Assembly: GCA_003164255.1 (NCBI GenBank)
Contig: PLST01000415.1
Coordinates: forward strand, 1,837 to 7,285
DNA length: 5,449 nt
Direction: 5' to 3'
Origin: Acidobacteriaceae bacterium
GTDB lineage: Bacteria; Acidobacteriota; Terriglobia; Terriglobales; Acidobacteriaceae
A program made the position numbers and the translations under genes. A model generated the notes under the pieces. It made no database searches. It had not been told where the DNA came from and saw nothing but the letters and a program-made list of their open reading frames with translations. Numbering within the stretch: the stretch's first letter is position 1; every line of letters begins with the position of its first letter. Shown piece by piece: positions 1 to 5,145 of the stretch.

Positions 1-215
1 TGCGCGCTGGGCTCATCCACGATGTGTTCTCTGCTCACCAGGGCGTTGAAGACGACGACATGAATGTCTTCTCACTGGGTGGAAACGTTATCGGGACGGC
101 ATTGGCATGGGAATTAATTCAGACGTTTTTGAGGGCCCGCTTCAGCGGTGCGATTCGCCACCGGCGCAGAATCGGCAAAGTGAGTGCCCTTGAAATCCAA
201 CCAGTAGTGGAGTGA
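1..215 (+). CDS. rpiB: RpiB/LacA/LacB-family sugar-phosphate isomerase, C-terminal part (5' end outside window)
   Basis: This is the end of a reading frame that is open from the first bases of the window (first full codon at 3) to TGA at 213-215. It encodes about 70 residues. The family interconverts ribose 5-phosphate and ribulose 5-phosphate in the cytoplasm (RpiB) or related sugar phosphates (LacA/B). The visible part matches the family's C-terminal section: a HQGVEDDDMNV segment, then LGGNVIG, then a helix ending in ARFSG and the arginine-rich RHRRRIGKV tail, which in RpiB proteins supplies phosphate-contacting arginines. The catalytic Cys/His region lies upstream and cannot be checked. 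A transaldolase gene starts 22 bases downstream, which supports a pentose-phosphate role and a shared transcript. The GTG at 24 is internal and not a start. The substrate (ribose or another pentose/hexose phosphate) is not fixed by this fragment. Confidence 0.83.
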   Translation, partial: RAGLIHDVFSAHQGVEDDDMNVFSLGGNVIGTALAWELIQTFLRARFSGAIRHRRRIGKVSALEIQPVVE

Positions 216-225
216 TGTGTTTTCC

Positions 226-232
226 GAGAGGA
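226..232 (+). promoter_or_regulatory. Shine-Dalgarno site that decides the transaldolase start
   Basis: GAGAGGA lies five bases before ATG 238. It favours this ATG over the in-frame GTG at 217, which would begin one base after the rpiB stop and has no comparable site. Confidence 0.65.
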
Positions 233-237
233 CTGAA

Positions 238-1320
238 ATGAATCGAACGACCGAGAAATTGCACCAATTCGGCCAGAGTCTTTGGCTCGATAACATCACG
301 CATCGTCTGCTCGCCAGCGGCGCGCTGCTGAGCTATATTCAAGAGCTTTCAATCACTGGTCTCACGTCGAACCCAACCATCTTCGATCACGCCATCAAGA
401 ACAGCAGCGATTACGATGATGTCATCCGCCGGAAGTTGGATGAAGGCAAGTCGGGCGAGGTGCTGTTTTCTGACTTGGCTCTCGAAGACTTGAGGCAGGC
501 CGCCGATAGTTTCCGGCCTGTCTACGACCGAACCGACGGTGTCGATGGCTGGGTCTCGCTGGAGGTTTCCCCGCTTCTGGCGCATGACACGACTGGAACT
601 CTCGCCGCCGCCAAGGCTCTCCACAATCGCGCGGCGCGGCCCAATCTCTTCATCAAGATTCCCGGTACCAGCGCGGGTCTTCCAGCTATCGAGGAGGCGA
701 TCTTCGCTGGCATCCCTGTGAATGTAACCCTGCTGTTCTCGGGCAAGCAATATGTCGCGGCCGCAGAAGCTTATATGCGCGGGGTCGAGCGGCGCATAGG
801 CGCAGGGCTCAATCCTAATGTTGGTTCCGTGGCGTCACTCTTTGTCAGCCGTTGGGACGTAGCTGTAGCAGAGAAGGTGCCTGAGATTCTGCGCAACAAG
901 CTTGGAATCGCCATCGCCAAGGATGCTTATGAGATGTATCGCACGCTGTTAGATTCGCCGCGGTGGCAACGCATCCAGAATGCTGGAGCGCGCCCTCAGC
1001 GCCTGCTTTGGGCGAGCACGGGAACCAAGGATCCCAGCGCCTCGAACATCCTGTACGTTCAGGCTCTCGCTTTGCCATCCACTATTAACACGATGCCTGA
1101 GGCAACCTTGAATGCGCTTGCCGCTCATCCGGAATTTGGCGAAGCTCTGCGCGAGAATAACGACAAAACCTTCACTGAATTCGCAAAAGCCGGCATTGAT
1201 ACGGATGCCGTCGCTGCCCAGTTGCTCAGGGAAGGCGTCGAATCGTTCGCCAAATCATGGAACGATCTTCTGGATTGCATCGCGTCGAAGAGCGAGGCGC
1301 TCAAGGCAGTAGTTGCCTGA
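238..1320 (+). CDS. tal: Transaldolase (long, mycobacterial/cyanobacterial-type)
   Basis: The 360-residue product is predicted to be transaldolase, the cytoplasmic enzyme of the non-oxidative pentose phosphate pathway that moves a dihydroxyacetone unit from sedoheptulose 7-phosphate to glyceraldehyde 3-phosphate. The TIM-barrel landmarks are all visible: LWLDNI with the likely catalytic Asp at 18, GLTSNPTIF at 41-49, VSLEVSP at 96-102, and NLFIKIPGT with the Schiff-base Lys at 140. Next come GIPVNVTLLFS around 158-168, the phosphate-side SLFVSRWD around 200-207, and LLWASTGTKDP around 246-256. The length of about 360 fits the long subgroup rather than the 220-residue or 317-residue (TalB) forms. 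There is no phosphoglucose isomerase fusion. Start ATG 238 is preferred to GTG 217 because of its Shine-Dalgarno site. It follows rpiB closely and is probably cotranscribed. Identity is secure; subgroup is from memory of the family. Confidence 0.96.
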   Translation: MNRTTEKLHQFGQSLWLDNITHRLLASGALLSYIQELSITGLTSNPTIFDHAIKNSSDYDDVIRRKLDEGKSGEVLFSDLALEDLRQAADSFRPVYDRTDGVDGWVSLEVSPLLAHDTTGTLAAAKALHNRAARPNLFIKIPGTSAGLPAIEEAIFAGIPVNVTLLFSGKQYVAAAEAYMRGVERRIGAGLNPNVGSVASLFVSRWDVAVAEKVPEILRNKLGIAIAKDAYEMYRTLLDSPRWQRIQNAGARPQRLLWASTGTKDPSASNILYVQALALPSTINTMPEATLNALAAHPEFGEALRENNDKTFTEFAKAGIDTDAVAAQLLREGVESFAKSWNDLLDCIASKSEALKAVVA

Positions 1321-1367
1321 GTGCACGGCGAGCAATCGCACAAACCTAAATCAATTCAACCATGGAA

Positions 1368-1374
1368 AAGAGGA
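1368..1374 (+). promoter_or_regulatory. Shine-Dalgarno site deciding the start of the stress-protein gene
   Basis: AAGAGGA ends five bases before ATG 1380. The alternative ATG at 1362 is preceded by AT-rich sequence without a purine-rich site, and using it would place this site inside the coding region. Confidence 0.6.
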
Positions 1375-1379
1375 TCGAA

Positions 1380-1907
1380 ATGAACTCGAAAAACTCTGTA
1401 GCGGCAATTTATGAAACGCACGAGCAGGCAGAGCATGCAGTCAAGGAACTACAAAAGGCCGGCGTGGACATGAAATGTCTGTCGATTGTAGGGCGAGGTA
1501 CGCACACAGATGAACACGTCGTTGGCTACTACACTGCCGGCGATCGCATGAAGTATTGGGGCGGAGTAGGAGCGTTCTGGGGCGGGTTCTGGGGGTTACT
1601 GTTTGGTTCGGGTCTCTTCTTCATACCCGGACTCGGACCGATTCTTGCCGCCGGCCCAATCGTAGCCTGGATTGTTGCTGGCCTTGAAGGCGCAGTTGTT
1701 CTTGGGGGCGTAAGCGCGATTGGGGCGGGGCTGGTTAGTATTGGCATCCCGAAGGACAGCGTCCTGAAGTACGATGTCGCCTTGAAGACCGACAAGTACG
1801 TGCTTGTCGTCCATGGAACACCTGAGCAGGTGGAGAGGGCCAAAGACGTTATTGCCGGTACGGAACATAGCCATTACGCGGTTTATGGCCAGGCTGTGCT
1901 CGTCTAA
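1380..1907 (+). CDS. Glycine-rich membrane-associated general stress protein (YflT/17M or DUF1269-like)
   Basis: The 175-residue protein has three parts. Residues 6-40 form a small alpha/beta unit (VAAIYETHEQAEHAV, then LQKAGVDMKCLSIVGRG) that resembles the N-terminus of general stress protein 17M/YflT-like proteins. Residues 61-122 are a long Gly/Ala-rich hydrophobic stretch with closely spaced glycines, likely one or two membrane-inserting helices broken by FIPGLGP. Residues 123-175 are a second hydrophilic segment (SVLKYDVALKTDKYVLVVHG, then EQVERAKDVI). It resembles a split ferredoxin-like domain with the membrane hairpin inserted between its halves. There is no signal peptide. The family is linked to stress regulons in other bacteria, but its biochemical role is unknown. 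The gene follows tal by 59 bases without an evident terminator, so cotranscription is possible. ATG 1362 is an alternative start adding six residues. Confidence 0.8.
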   Translation: MNSKNSVAAIYETHEQAEHAVKELQKAGVDMKCLSIVGRGTHTDEHVVGYYTAGDRMKYWGGVGAFWGGFWGLLFGSGLFFIPGLGPILAAGPIVAWIVAGLEGAVVLGGVSAIGAGLVSIGIPKDSVLKYDVALKTDKYVLVVHGTPEQVERAKDVIAGTEHSHYAVYGQAVLV

Positions 1908-2022
1908 TACACGGCCAGACTGCGCTGCGACTGGAGTAGGCAAAAGGAGATTCTGCGAAGCCTGCTCTTGCGCCGCGCGGTATCTGCAGCCCGCCGTTAA
2001 CGAGTCGACAGAAGAGTAAGTG

Positions 2023-2029
2023 CAAAGGA
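2023..2029 (+). promoter_or_regulatory. Strong Shine-Dalgarno site of the PRC-barrel gene
   Basis: An AAAGGAG-type site lies about six bases upstream of ATG 2036. It confirms this start and rejects the overlapping frame that begins at 2020. Confidence 0.65.
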
Positions 2030-2035
2030 GATGCG

Positions 2036-2794
2036 ATGTTAATCAAGGCAAACGCTCTGAAAGGTTATTCACTCAAGAGTCTCGATGGAGACATAGGGTC
2101 GGCCAGCGAGTTCTACTTCGACGATCGGTATTGGGCAGTTCGCTACCTTGTAGCAAATACCGGAACATGGCTTACGGGCAACAAGGTCCTGATCTCACCG
2201 TACTCACTGGACGGCGTCAATTCTGCTGAAGAGACGGTGTTCGTTCTGTTAAACAAAAAGCAGATCGAAGAGAGTCCGTCCATCAAGACGGACGAGCCAG
2301 TGTCCCGTCAATTCGAGAAATTGTACAACGGGTATTATGGCTATCCGCCTTATTGGAGTGGCCCATACATGTGGGGAGGCTACTCGGGCCTCTCGCGAGA
2401 TCGCACAACGTGGGGCTCGATGGCCTCCGAACCTGTAGGCGGGGATCGCCATCTTCGCAGCACCCACGAAGTTACGGGCTACCATCTTCTCGCACCTGAT
2501 GGCGAGGTAGGCCATGTCGTTGACTTCATCATCGACGACGAGACCTGGGCAATTCGTTACCTTGTGGTGGCAACGAAGAATTGGTGGCCAGGCAAGAAAG
2601 TCCTGCTTTCACCCAAGTGGATTGAGAACGTGAGTTGGGAAGAGAGGGAGGTTGCAATCGACCTGTCTCGCGAAGCCATCAAGGCGGCGCCGGAATATAC
2701 CGACGAGTCTCTGCTGACACGGGATTACGAAACAGTCCTCTATGGCCACTACAATCGTGAAGGCTACTGGGTCGAGGAACTCGTGGTCGTTTGA
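2036..2794 (+). CDS. Tandem PRC-barrel domain protein
   Basis: The 252-residue protein is built from two homologous units of 100 residues each, at 8-107 and 146-245. Each begins with a GY.L...DG.(I/V)G segment, continues through FDDRYWAVRYLV (unit 1) or IDDETWAIRYLV (unit 2), then W..G.KVL(I/L)SP, and ends in a helix-rich tail finishing with (Y)GYY/GHYN and YW. The front half of each unit is a PRC-barrel, a small beta-barrel first known from photosynthetic reaction centre H subunit and RimM. The 108-145 linker is rich in Tyr, Trp and Gly. There is no signal peptide or membrane segment, so the protein is probably cytoplasmic. Two-PRC proteins of this type are common in environmental bacteria, often near stress genes, and have no established function. 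A 128-base gap separates it from the gene before, and a strong hairpin follows 60 bases after the stop. Confidence 0.9.
   Translation: MLIKANALKGYSLKSLDGDIGSASEFYFDDRYWAVRYLVANTGTWLTGNKVLISPYSLDGVNSAEETVFVLLNKKQIEESPSIKTDEPVSRQFEKLYNGYYGYPPYWSGPYMWGGYSGLSRDRTTWGSMASEPVGGDRHLRSTHEVTGYHLLAPDGEVGHVVDFIIDDETWAIRYLVVATKNWWPGKKVLLSPKWIENVSWEEREVAIDLSREAIKAAPEYTDESLLTRDYETVLYGHYNREGYWVEELVVV
2057..2770 (+). repeat. Internal protein-level duplication in the PRC-barrel gene
   Basis: Codons for residues 8-107 (2057-2356) and 146-245 (2471-2770) encode two alignable units of equal length. Shared positions include the GY near the start, DG, DD..WA(V/I)RYLV, (W)..G.KVL.SP, and an aromatic finish at W107 and W245. 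At the DNA level the copies have diverged, so the duplication is old rather than a recent direct repeat. Confidence 0.8.
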
Positions 2795-2854
2795 ATGCAT
2801 ATCAACAAGGTTCTGGAGTAGGTCCGGATTAAATGCATACCCCGGAGAAGATTA

Positions 2855-2890
2855 AGCCACAGGCCTGCGCTTTCGCGCAGGCCTGTGGCT
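2855..2890. terminator. Perfect 16-bp hairpin, likely bidirectional intrinsic terminator
   Basis: The arms at 2855-2870 and 2875-2890 are exact reverse complements and GC-rich, with a 4-base loop (TTTC on +, GAAA on -). On the + strand the stem is followed after CAA by five T's (2894-2898), fitting intrinsic termination of the PRC-barrel transcript. On the - strand it is followed by TTAATCTT, a weaker T-rich tail. It lies between two convergent genes, 60 bases after the + gene's stop and 135 bases beyond the - gene's stop. Confidence 0.85.
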
Positions 2891-2967
2891 CAATTTTTCC
2901 CTCAACATCTACGATTCAAGTTAGAGAAGGAATCGGGCTAGCCCACCTCGCCGATTTTCATTCACGG

Positions 2968-2999
2968 TCGGAGCAGCACCAAAACAGGTGTCACTCCGA
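2968..2999. repeat. Imperfect inverted repeat downstream of the BON gene
   Basis: TCGGAG (2968-2973) pairs with CTCCGA (2994-2999), and CACC (2977-2980) with GGTG (2987-2990) around a 6-base loop, with three unpaired positions per arm between. It sits just past the 3' end of the - strand BON gene and lacks a T-tract on either strand. It may stabilise the 3' end of that mRNA or be chance. The rest of 2795-3025 shows no credible gene. Confidence 0.4.
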
Positions 3000-3025
3000 T
3001 GCCTCGAATTTGACGGCGCCCGCGC

Positions 3026-3676
3026 TCAAGAGGAAACGGTAAGTAGATTTGAAACGCTGCCCACCCCGGGTGCGGAGAAAGCGGCGTGCTCGGCATCGTC
3101 GTGTTCTCTCCATGAATGCACGCGTCCTCGCAAGGTCACCAGGGTGCCGGAAGTTTCGACTGTAATATCCTTCGATTCAATCTGGGAATCGCGCTTGAGC
3201 GCGTCCTCGATTTTGATCTTGATGTCGATGGTATTCACGGTCGGCTTGAGAGTGACCTCGTTCGACACCGCTTTCACACCGCGCAGGGACCGAACAGCTC
3301 TTGCAGCTTCTTCCTTTTGGAATTGCCACTCCGCAGTTCCTTGAAGCGTGATCCAGCCGTTTGAAACGCTGACCTTGATGGTGTCAGGTACTTGGGAGTT
3401 CCAGTTCAAGTGATTCGCAGCCGCAGATGCAATCTCTTCATCTGTGCGCTCGCTCTCGAAAGGCAGATCGACGATAATCTCACTTGCGACCGAGGTGACA
3501 TCAACAACTCGGAGCGCCGCCCGCTCCGCTGCCCACTTCTCATACAAACTACCGACGTGCCCATCAAGCTCAACAACACCGTTGTTGACCGAGACGCCAA
3601 TCTTGGTTGCGCAAACGCTTGGTTCCCAGCGCAATTCCTGCTCCACGTTGTTCTTGATCGTTTCTGCTGTTTTCAC
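3026..3676 (-). CDS. Triple BON-domain protein (OsmY-like fold, no signal peptide)
   Basis: The 216-residue protein contains three BON domains in a row, at about 3-70, 78-144 and 149-215. Each has the pattern of an N-terminal helix, a strand ending in hydrophobic-x-hydrophobic-x-G (G39 in VVELDGHV, G113 in WITLQGTA, G184 in LVTLRGRV), a second helix rich in Glu/Ala (EKWAAERAAL, QKEEAARAV, EHDDAEHAAF), and a V..V.N-type or equivalent closing strand. BON domains in OsmY, Kbp and secretins are thought to bind phospholipid or other ligands. Unlike OsmY there is no export signal, so a cytoplasmic location is inferred. The start is GTG 3676, supported by AAAAGG at 3684-3689 seven bases upstream. 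The gene is convergent with the PRC-barrel gene and divergent from the HicA-like/baeRF gene. The specific ligand is not predictable. Confidence 0.93.
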   Translation of the reverse strand: MKTAETIKNNVEQELRWEPSVCATKIGVSVNNGVVELDGHVGSLYEKWAAERAALRVVDVTSVASEIIVDLPFESERTDEEIASAAANHLNWNSQVPDTIKVSVSNGWITLQGTAEWQFQKEEAARAVRSLRGVKAVSNEVTLKPTVNTIDIKIKIEDALKRDSQIESKDITVETSGTLVTLRGRVHSWREHDDAEHAAFSAPGVGSVSNLLTVSS

Positions 3677-3683
3677 TCGGACA

Positions 3684-3689
3684 CCTTTT
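3684..3689 (-). promoter_or_regulatory. Shine-Dalgarno site supporting the GTG start of the BON gene
   Basis: AAAAGG on the - strand lies seven bases before GTG 3676. There is no ATG nearby that would keep the complete first BON domain, so the GTG start is well supported. Confidence 0.6.
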
Positions 3690-3792
3690 CTTCTGGTTGG
3701 GTTAACAATTGATCTTCGTGATCCTACACAGGATCGTGGCTAAATCATTGCAGGGTCGAAGTCCTGGAACTGTGCCGGATTGCTCTGCGCGG

Positions 3793-3815
3793 TGTGAGCG
3801 AGATGGACGCTCACA
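3793..3815. repeat. 8-bp inverted repeat, possible operator or hairpin
   Basis: TGTGAGCG (3793-3800) and CGCTCACA (3808-3815) are exact reverse complements separated by seven bases. It lies in the divergent intergenic region 138 bases before the + strand gene, a position suitable for a regulator site. The arms equal the half-sites of an idealised lac operator, but the 7-base spacer does not fit that operator, so the resemblance is probably coincidental. Confidence 0.45.
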
Positions 3816-3952
3816 ATCTTCTCTGCGGCCACGAACCAAAAACTTGGGTAAACCAGCCTGAGAAGTTCGTTTGGAGCATTCCGTGTTGAAGGGATGGATG
3901 CGGTGAGCAAACTGGAACAGTATGTCTCCCTGGCAGGTGAAATTCTCTTAGG

Positions 3953-4684
3953 ATGAATCCTCATATTCGTCACGACCATGAAGACCTTCTTGATAGTCTC
4001 GTCGGCGGCAAACTGCCGCGCAATCTAAGTTGGAGTGCCGTAGTTGACCTCATTGGACAGATTGGCGAGGTTCAGCCGCACAGAAACGACGAGTTTGCAT
4101 TTGTAGTAGGTTCCCAGAAAGGATTCTTCAAGCGCCCCAGCACCCATAATCTCGAAGTCGAAGAGATTTCCAGGCTCCGTAGCTTTCTAAAAGAAGCTGG
4201 CGCGCTTGGGAAAGCTGCAAAAGCACACCAAATCGGACGAATGGTTGTGGTCATCGACCATCAAGTTGCCCATATTTACCACGATCTCGGCGGCAGCCGG
4301 CCTGAAGATGAACTCACTGTCAAGCCGTACGATCCTTTTGGATTCCAACACCATTTGATCCATCGGAAGGAAGCCCATTACAAGGGCGATCATGTCCCCG
4401 AGGAGGATTCCTACTACGAGGAGATAGCCACAGATCTTGTCCACGCTGAAGCAATTATCCTCATCGGCCATGCAACGGGAAAGAGCAGCGCGATGGAATT
4501 CCTGAGCGAATACCTGAGGAGCCATCATCCTGAGACATTCAAGCGAATCATCGCGACCGAAACGGCAGACCTCTCGGCGCTGACGGAACCGGAGATTGAG
4601 GCGATTGCGAAGAAGCACCTCGGCGCCCCGCCAACTATCCCCTTGAGGACTGATTGGGGCGGTCTTCGCAAAGAACACGTGTAG
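3953..4684 (+). CDS. Fusion protein: HicA-like domain plus eRF1-domain-3-like (baeRF, 'translational machinery') domain
   Basis: The 243-residue product has two parts. Residues 8-83 (DLLDSLVGGKLPRNLSWSAV, later FKRP and RLRSFLKEAG) resemble the HicA/YcfA-like proteins, a small double-stranded-RNA-binding fold. The catalytic His of HicA toxins, normally in a GSHH-type motif, seems to be absent: the equivalent strand reads NDEFAFVVG. Residues 94-225 (GRMVVVIDHQVAHIYH, a His-rich loop around 132-147, AEAIILIGHATGKSSAMEFL at 165-184, then FKRIIATETAD) match proteins often labelled translational machinery protein, related to the third domain of eRF1/Pelota and the bacterial baeRF group. A ribosome- or RNA-associated cytoplasmic role is inferred. 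ATG 3953 is the first in-frame start after a TGA at 3938-3940; its Shine-Dalgarno (AGGTGA, 3935-3940) is 12 bases away, so initiation may be weak. A thioredoxin-like gene follows after 96 bases. Confidence 0.78.
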   Translation: MNPHIRHDHEDLLDSLVGGKLPRNLSWSAVVDLIGQIGEVQPHRNDEFAFVVGSQKGFFKRPSTHNLEVEEISRLRSFLKEAGALGKAAKAHQIGRMVVVIDHQVAHIYHDLGGSRPEDELTVKPYDPFGFQHHLIHRKEAHYKGDHVPEEDSYYEEIATDLVHAEAIILIGHATGKSSAMEFLSEYLRSHHPETFKRIIATETADLSALTEPEIEAIAKKHLGAPPTIPLRTDWGGLRKEHV

Positions 4685-4700
4685 AAACATGGTGCACGAG

Positions 4701-4730
4701 GCCCAGATTCATCTCGATGCTGATCTGGGC
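4701..4730 (+). repeat. Hairpin between the fusion gene and the thioredoxin-like gene
   Basis: GCCCAGAT (4701-4708) pairs exactly with ATCTGGGC (4723-4730), and CAT/ATG can pair inside the 14-base loop. No T-tract follows, so it is not a classic intrinsic terminator. It lies 16 bases after the upstream stop and 50 bases before the next start. It could be a processing or mRNA-stability element within a shared transcript. Confidence 0.5.
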
Positions 4731-4780
4731 AAGAGCATATCGGTTCACCCACGGCCGCAGACCCAAAAAATGAGGACTTC

Positions 4781-5131
4781 ATGTCAGGATACAAGTCGAT
4801 CGACAGGATTCGCACCGTCACCGCCGGCACATTTGACCGGCTGGTGTTGAAGGGTGAAGGGCCAATTGTGGTCGAATTCATGTCATACGGATGTGCACAC
4901 TGCGGTGTGATCGAGCCGGATCTTCAGCAGGTTGCGGAGATGGTGGAGTCCACGGAGACAATCTTCAGGGTCAACATTGCCCTCGACCGGGAACTCGCTG
5001 ATGCTTACGAGGTCCAAGGGACGCCAACGCTTGTTATGTTTCTCAACGGAGCGGTCGTCGGGCGCGAAGAGGGTCCAAGTCCAGACGTTTCGAATCTACT
5101 GGCTGTGGTGAGCCAGCCATACGCGTCATGA
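4781..5131 (+). CDS. Thioredoxin-like protein with CAHC active site
   Basis: The 116-residue protein has a single thioredoxin fold. The strand IVVEFMSYGCAHCGVIEP carries the redox pair C38 and C41 at the start of the helix, where thioredoxin has WCGPC. The later VNIALDRELADAYEVQGTPT corresponds to the thioredoxin segment ending in the cis-Pro loop, with Pro at 82, followed by LVMFLNG and GREEG. There is no signal peptide or membrane segment, so it is probably cytoplasmic. The residues between the cysteines (Ala-His) and the loss of the Trp before the motif predict a redox potential and partner set different from housekeeping thioredoxin; a His there is reminiscent of DsbA's CPHC. GAGGA at 4772-4776 supports ATG 4781. 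The TGA stop overlaps a possible ATG of the next gene in an ATGA arrangement, so the two are likely translated from one mRNA. The physiological substrate is unknown. Confidence 0.92.
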   Translation: MSGYKSIDRIRTVTAGTFDRLVLKGEGPIVVEFMSYGCAHCGVIEPDLQQVAEMVESTETIFRVNIALDRELADAYEVQGTPTLVMFLNGAVVGREEGPSPDVSNLLAVVSQPYAS

Positions 5132-5137
5132 AAGGAG
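5131..5137 (+). promoter_or_regulatory. Shine-Dalgarno site for the DCC-family gene
   Basis: AAAGGAG begins on the last base of the thioredoxin-like stop codon and lies eight bases before ATG 5146. It favours that start over the in-frame ATG at 5128, whose ATGA overlap would put this site inside the coding region. Confidence 0.65.
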
Positions 5138-5145
5138 TCTGGACT

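Larger units (their letters stand above)
3677..3952. other. Divergent intergenic region with inverted repeats
   Basis: This 276-base stretch separates the BON gene (-) from the HicA-like/baeRF gene (+) and must hold promoters for at least one of them. I could not recognise a convincing -35/-10 pair or a sigma-54 site by eye. Two inverted repeats stand out: GATCCT-ACAC-AGGATC at 3720-3735 and an 8-bp one at 3793-3815. A 79-codon - strand frame covers 3740-3979 but is unsupported. Confidence 0.5.

Noticed and set aside
349..750. 133-codon - strand frame inside the transaldolase gene
   Set aside because: It is antisense to a confidently identified gene with all catalytic motifs, and its product is not recognisable.
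1596..1943. 115-codon - strand frame opposite the stress-protein gene
   Set aside because: It is a mirror of the glycine-rich coding region on the other strand and has no recognisable domain.
1943..1953. AAAAGGAGAT, a Shine-Dalgarno-like string upstream of the PRC-barrel gene
   Set aside because: No start codon with a meaningful open frame follows at suitable spacing. The similar site at 2023-2029 is the functional one.
2833..3042. 69-codon + strand frame after the PRC-barrel gene
   Set aside because: It reads straight through the perfect 16-bp hairpin and ends inside the convergent BON gene. Its product resembles no known family.
3793..3815. True lac operator
   Set aside because: The half-sites match but the 7-base spacer is incompatible with the canonical operator, and no lac-type gene is nearby.
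3740..3979. 79-codon - strand frame overlapping the start of the HicA-like/baeRF gene
   Set aside because: I recognise no family. It overlaps the start of a well-supported + strand gene, has low-complexity composition at its N-terminus, and crosses an inverted repeat. A decayed gene remnant cannot be excluded.
3953..4252. Complete HicAB toxin-antitoxin system
   Set aside because: The HicA-like unit is fused to another domain, appears to lack the catalytic His, and there is no HicB-like gene on either side.
4187..4690. 167-codon - strand frame opposite the baeRF domain
   Set aside because: The + strand frame has clear family resemblance, while this frame has none.
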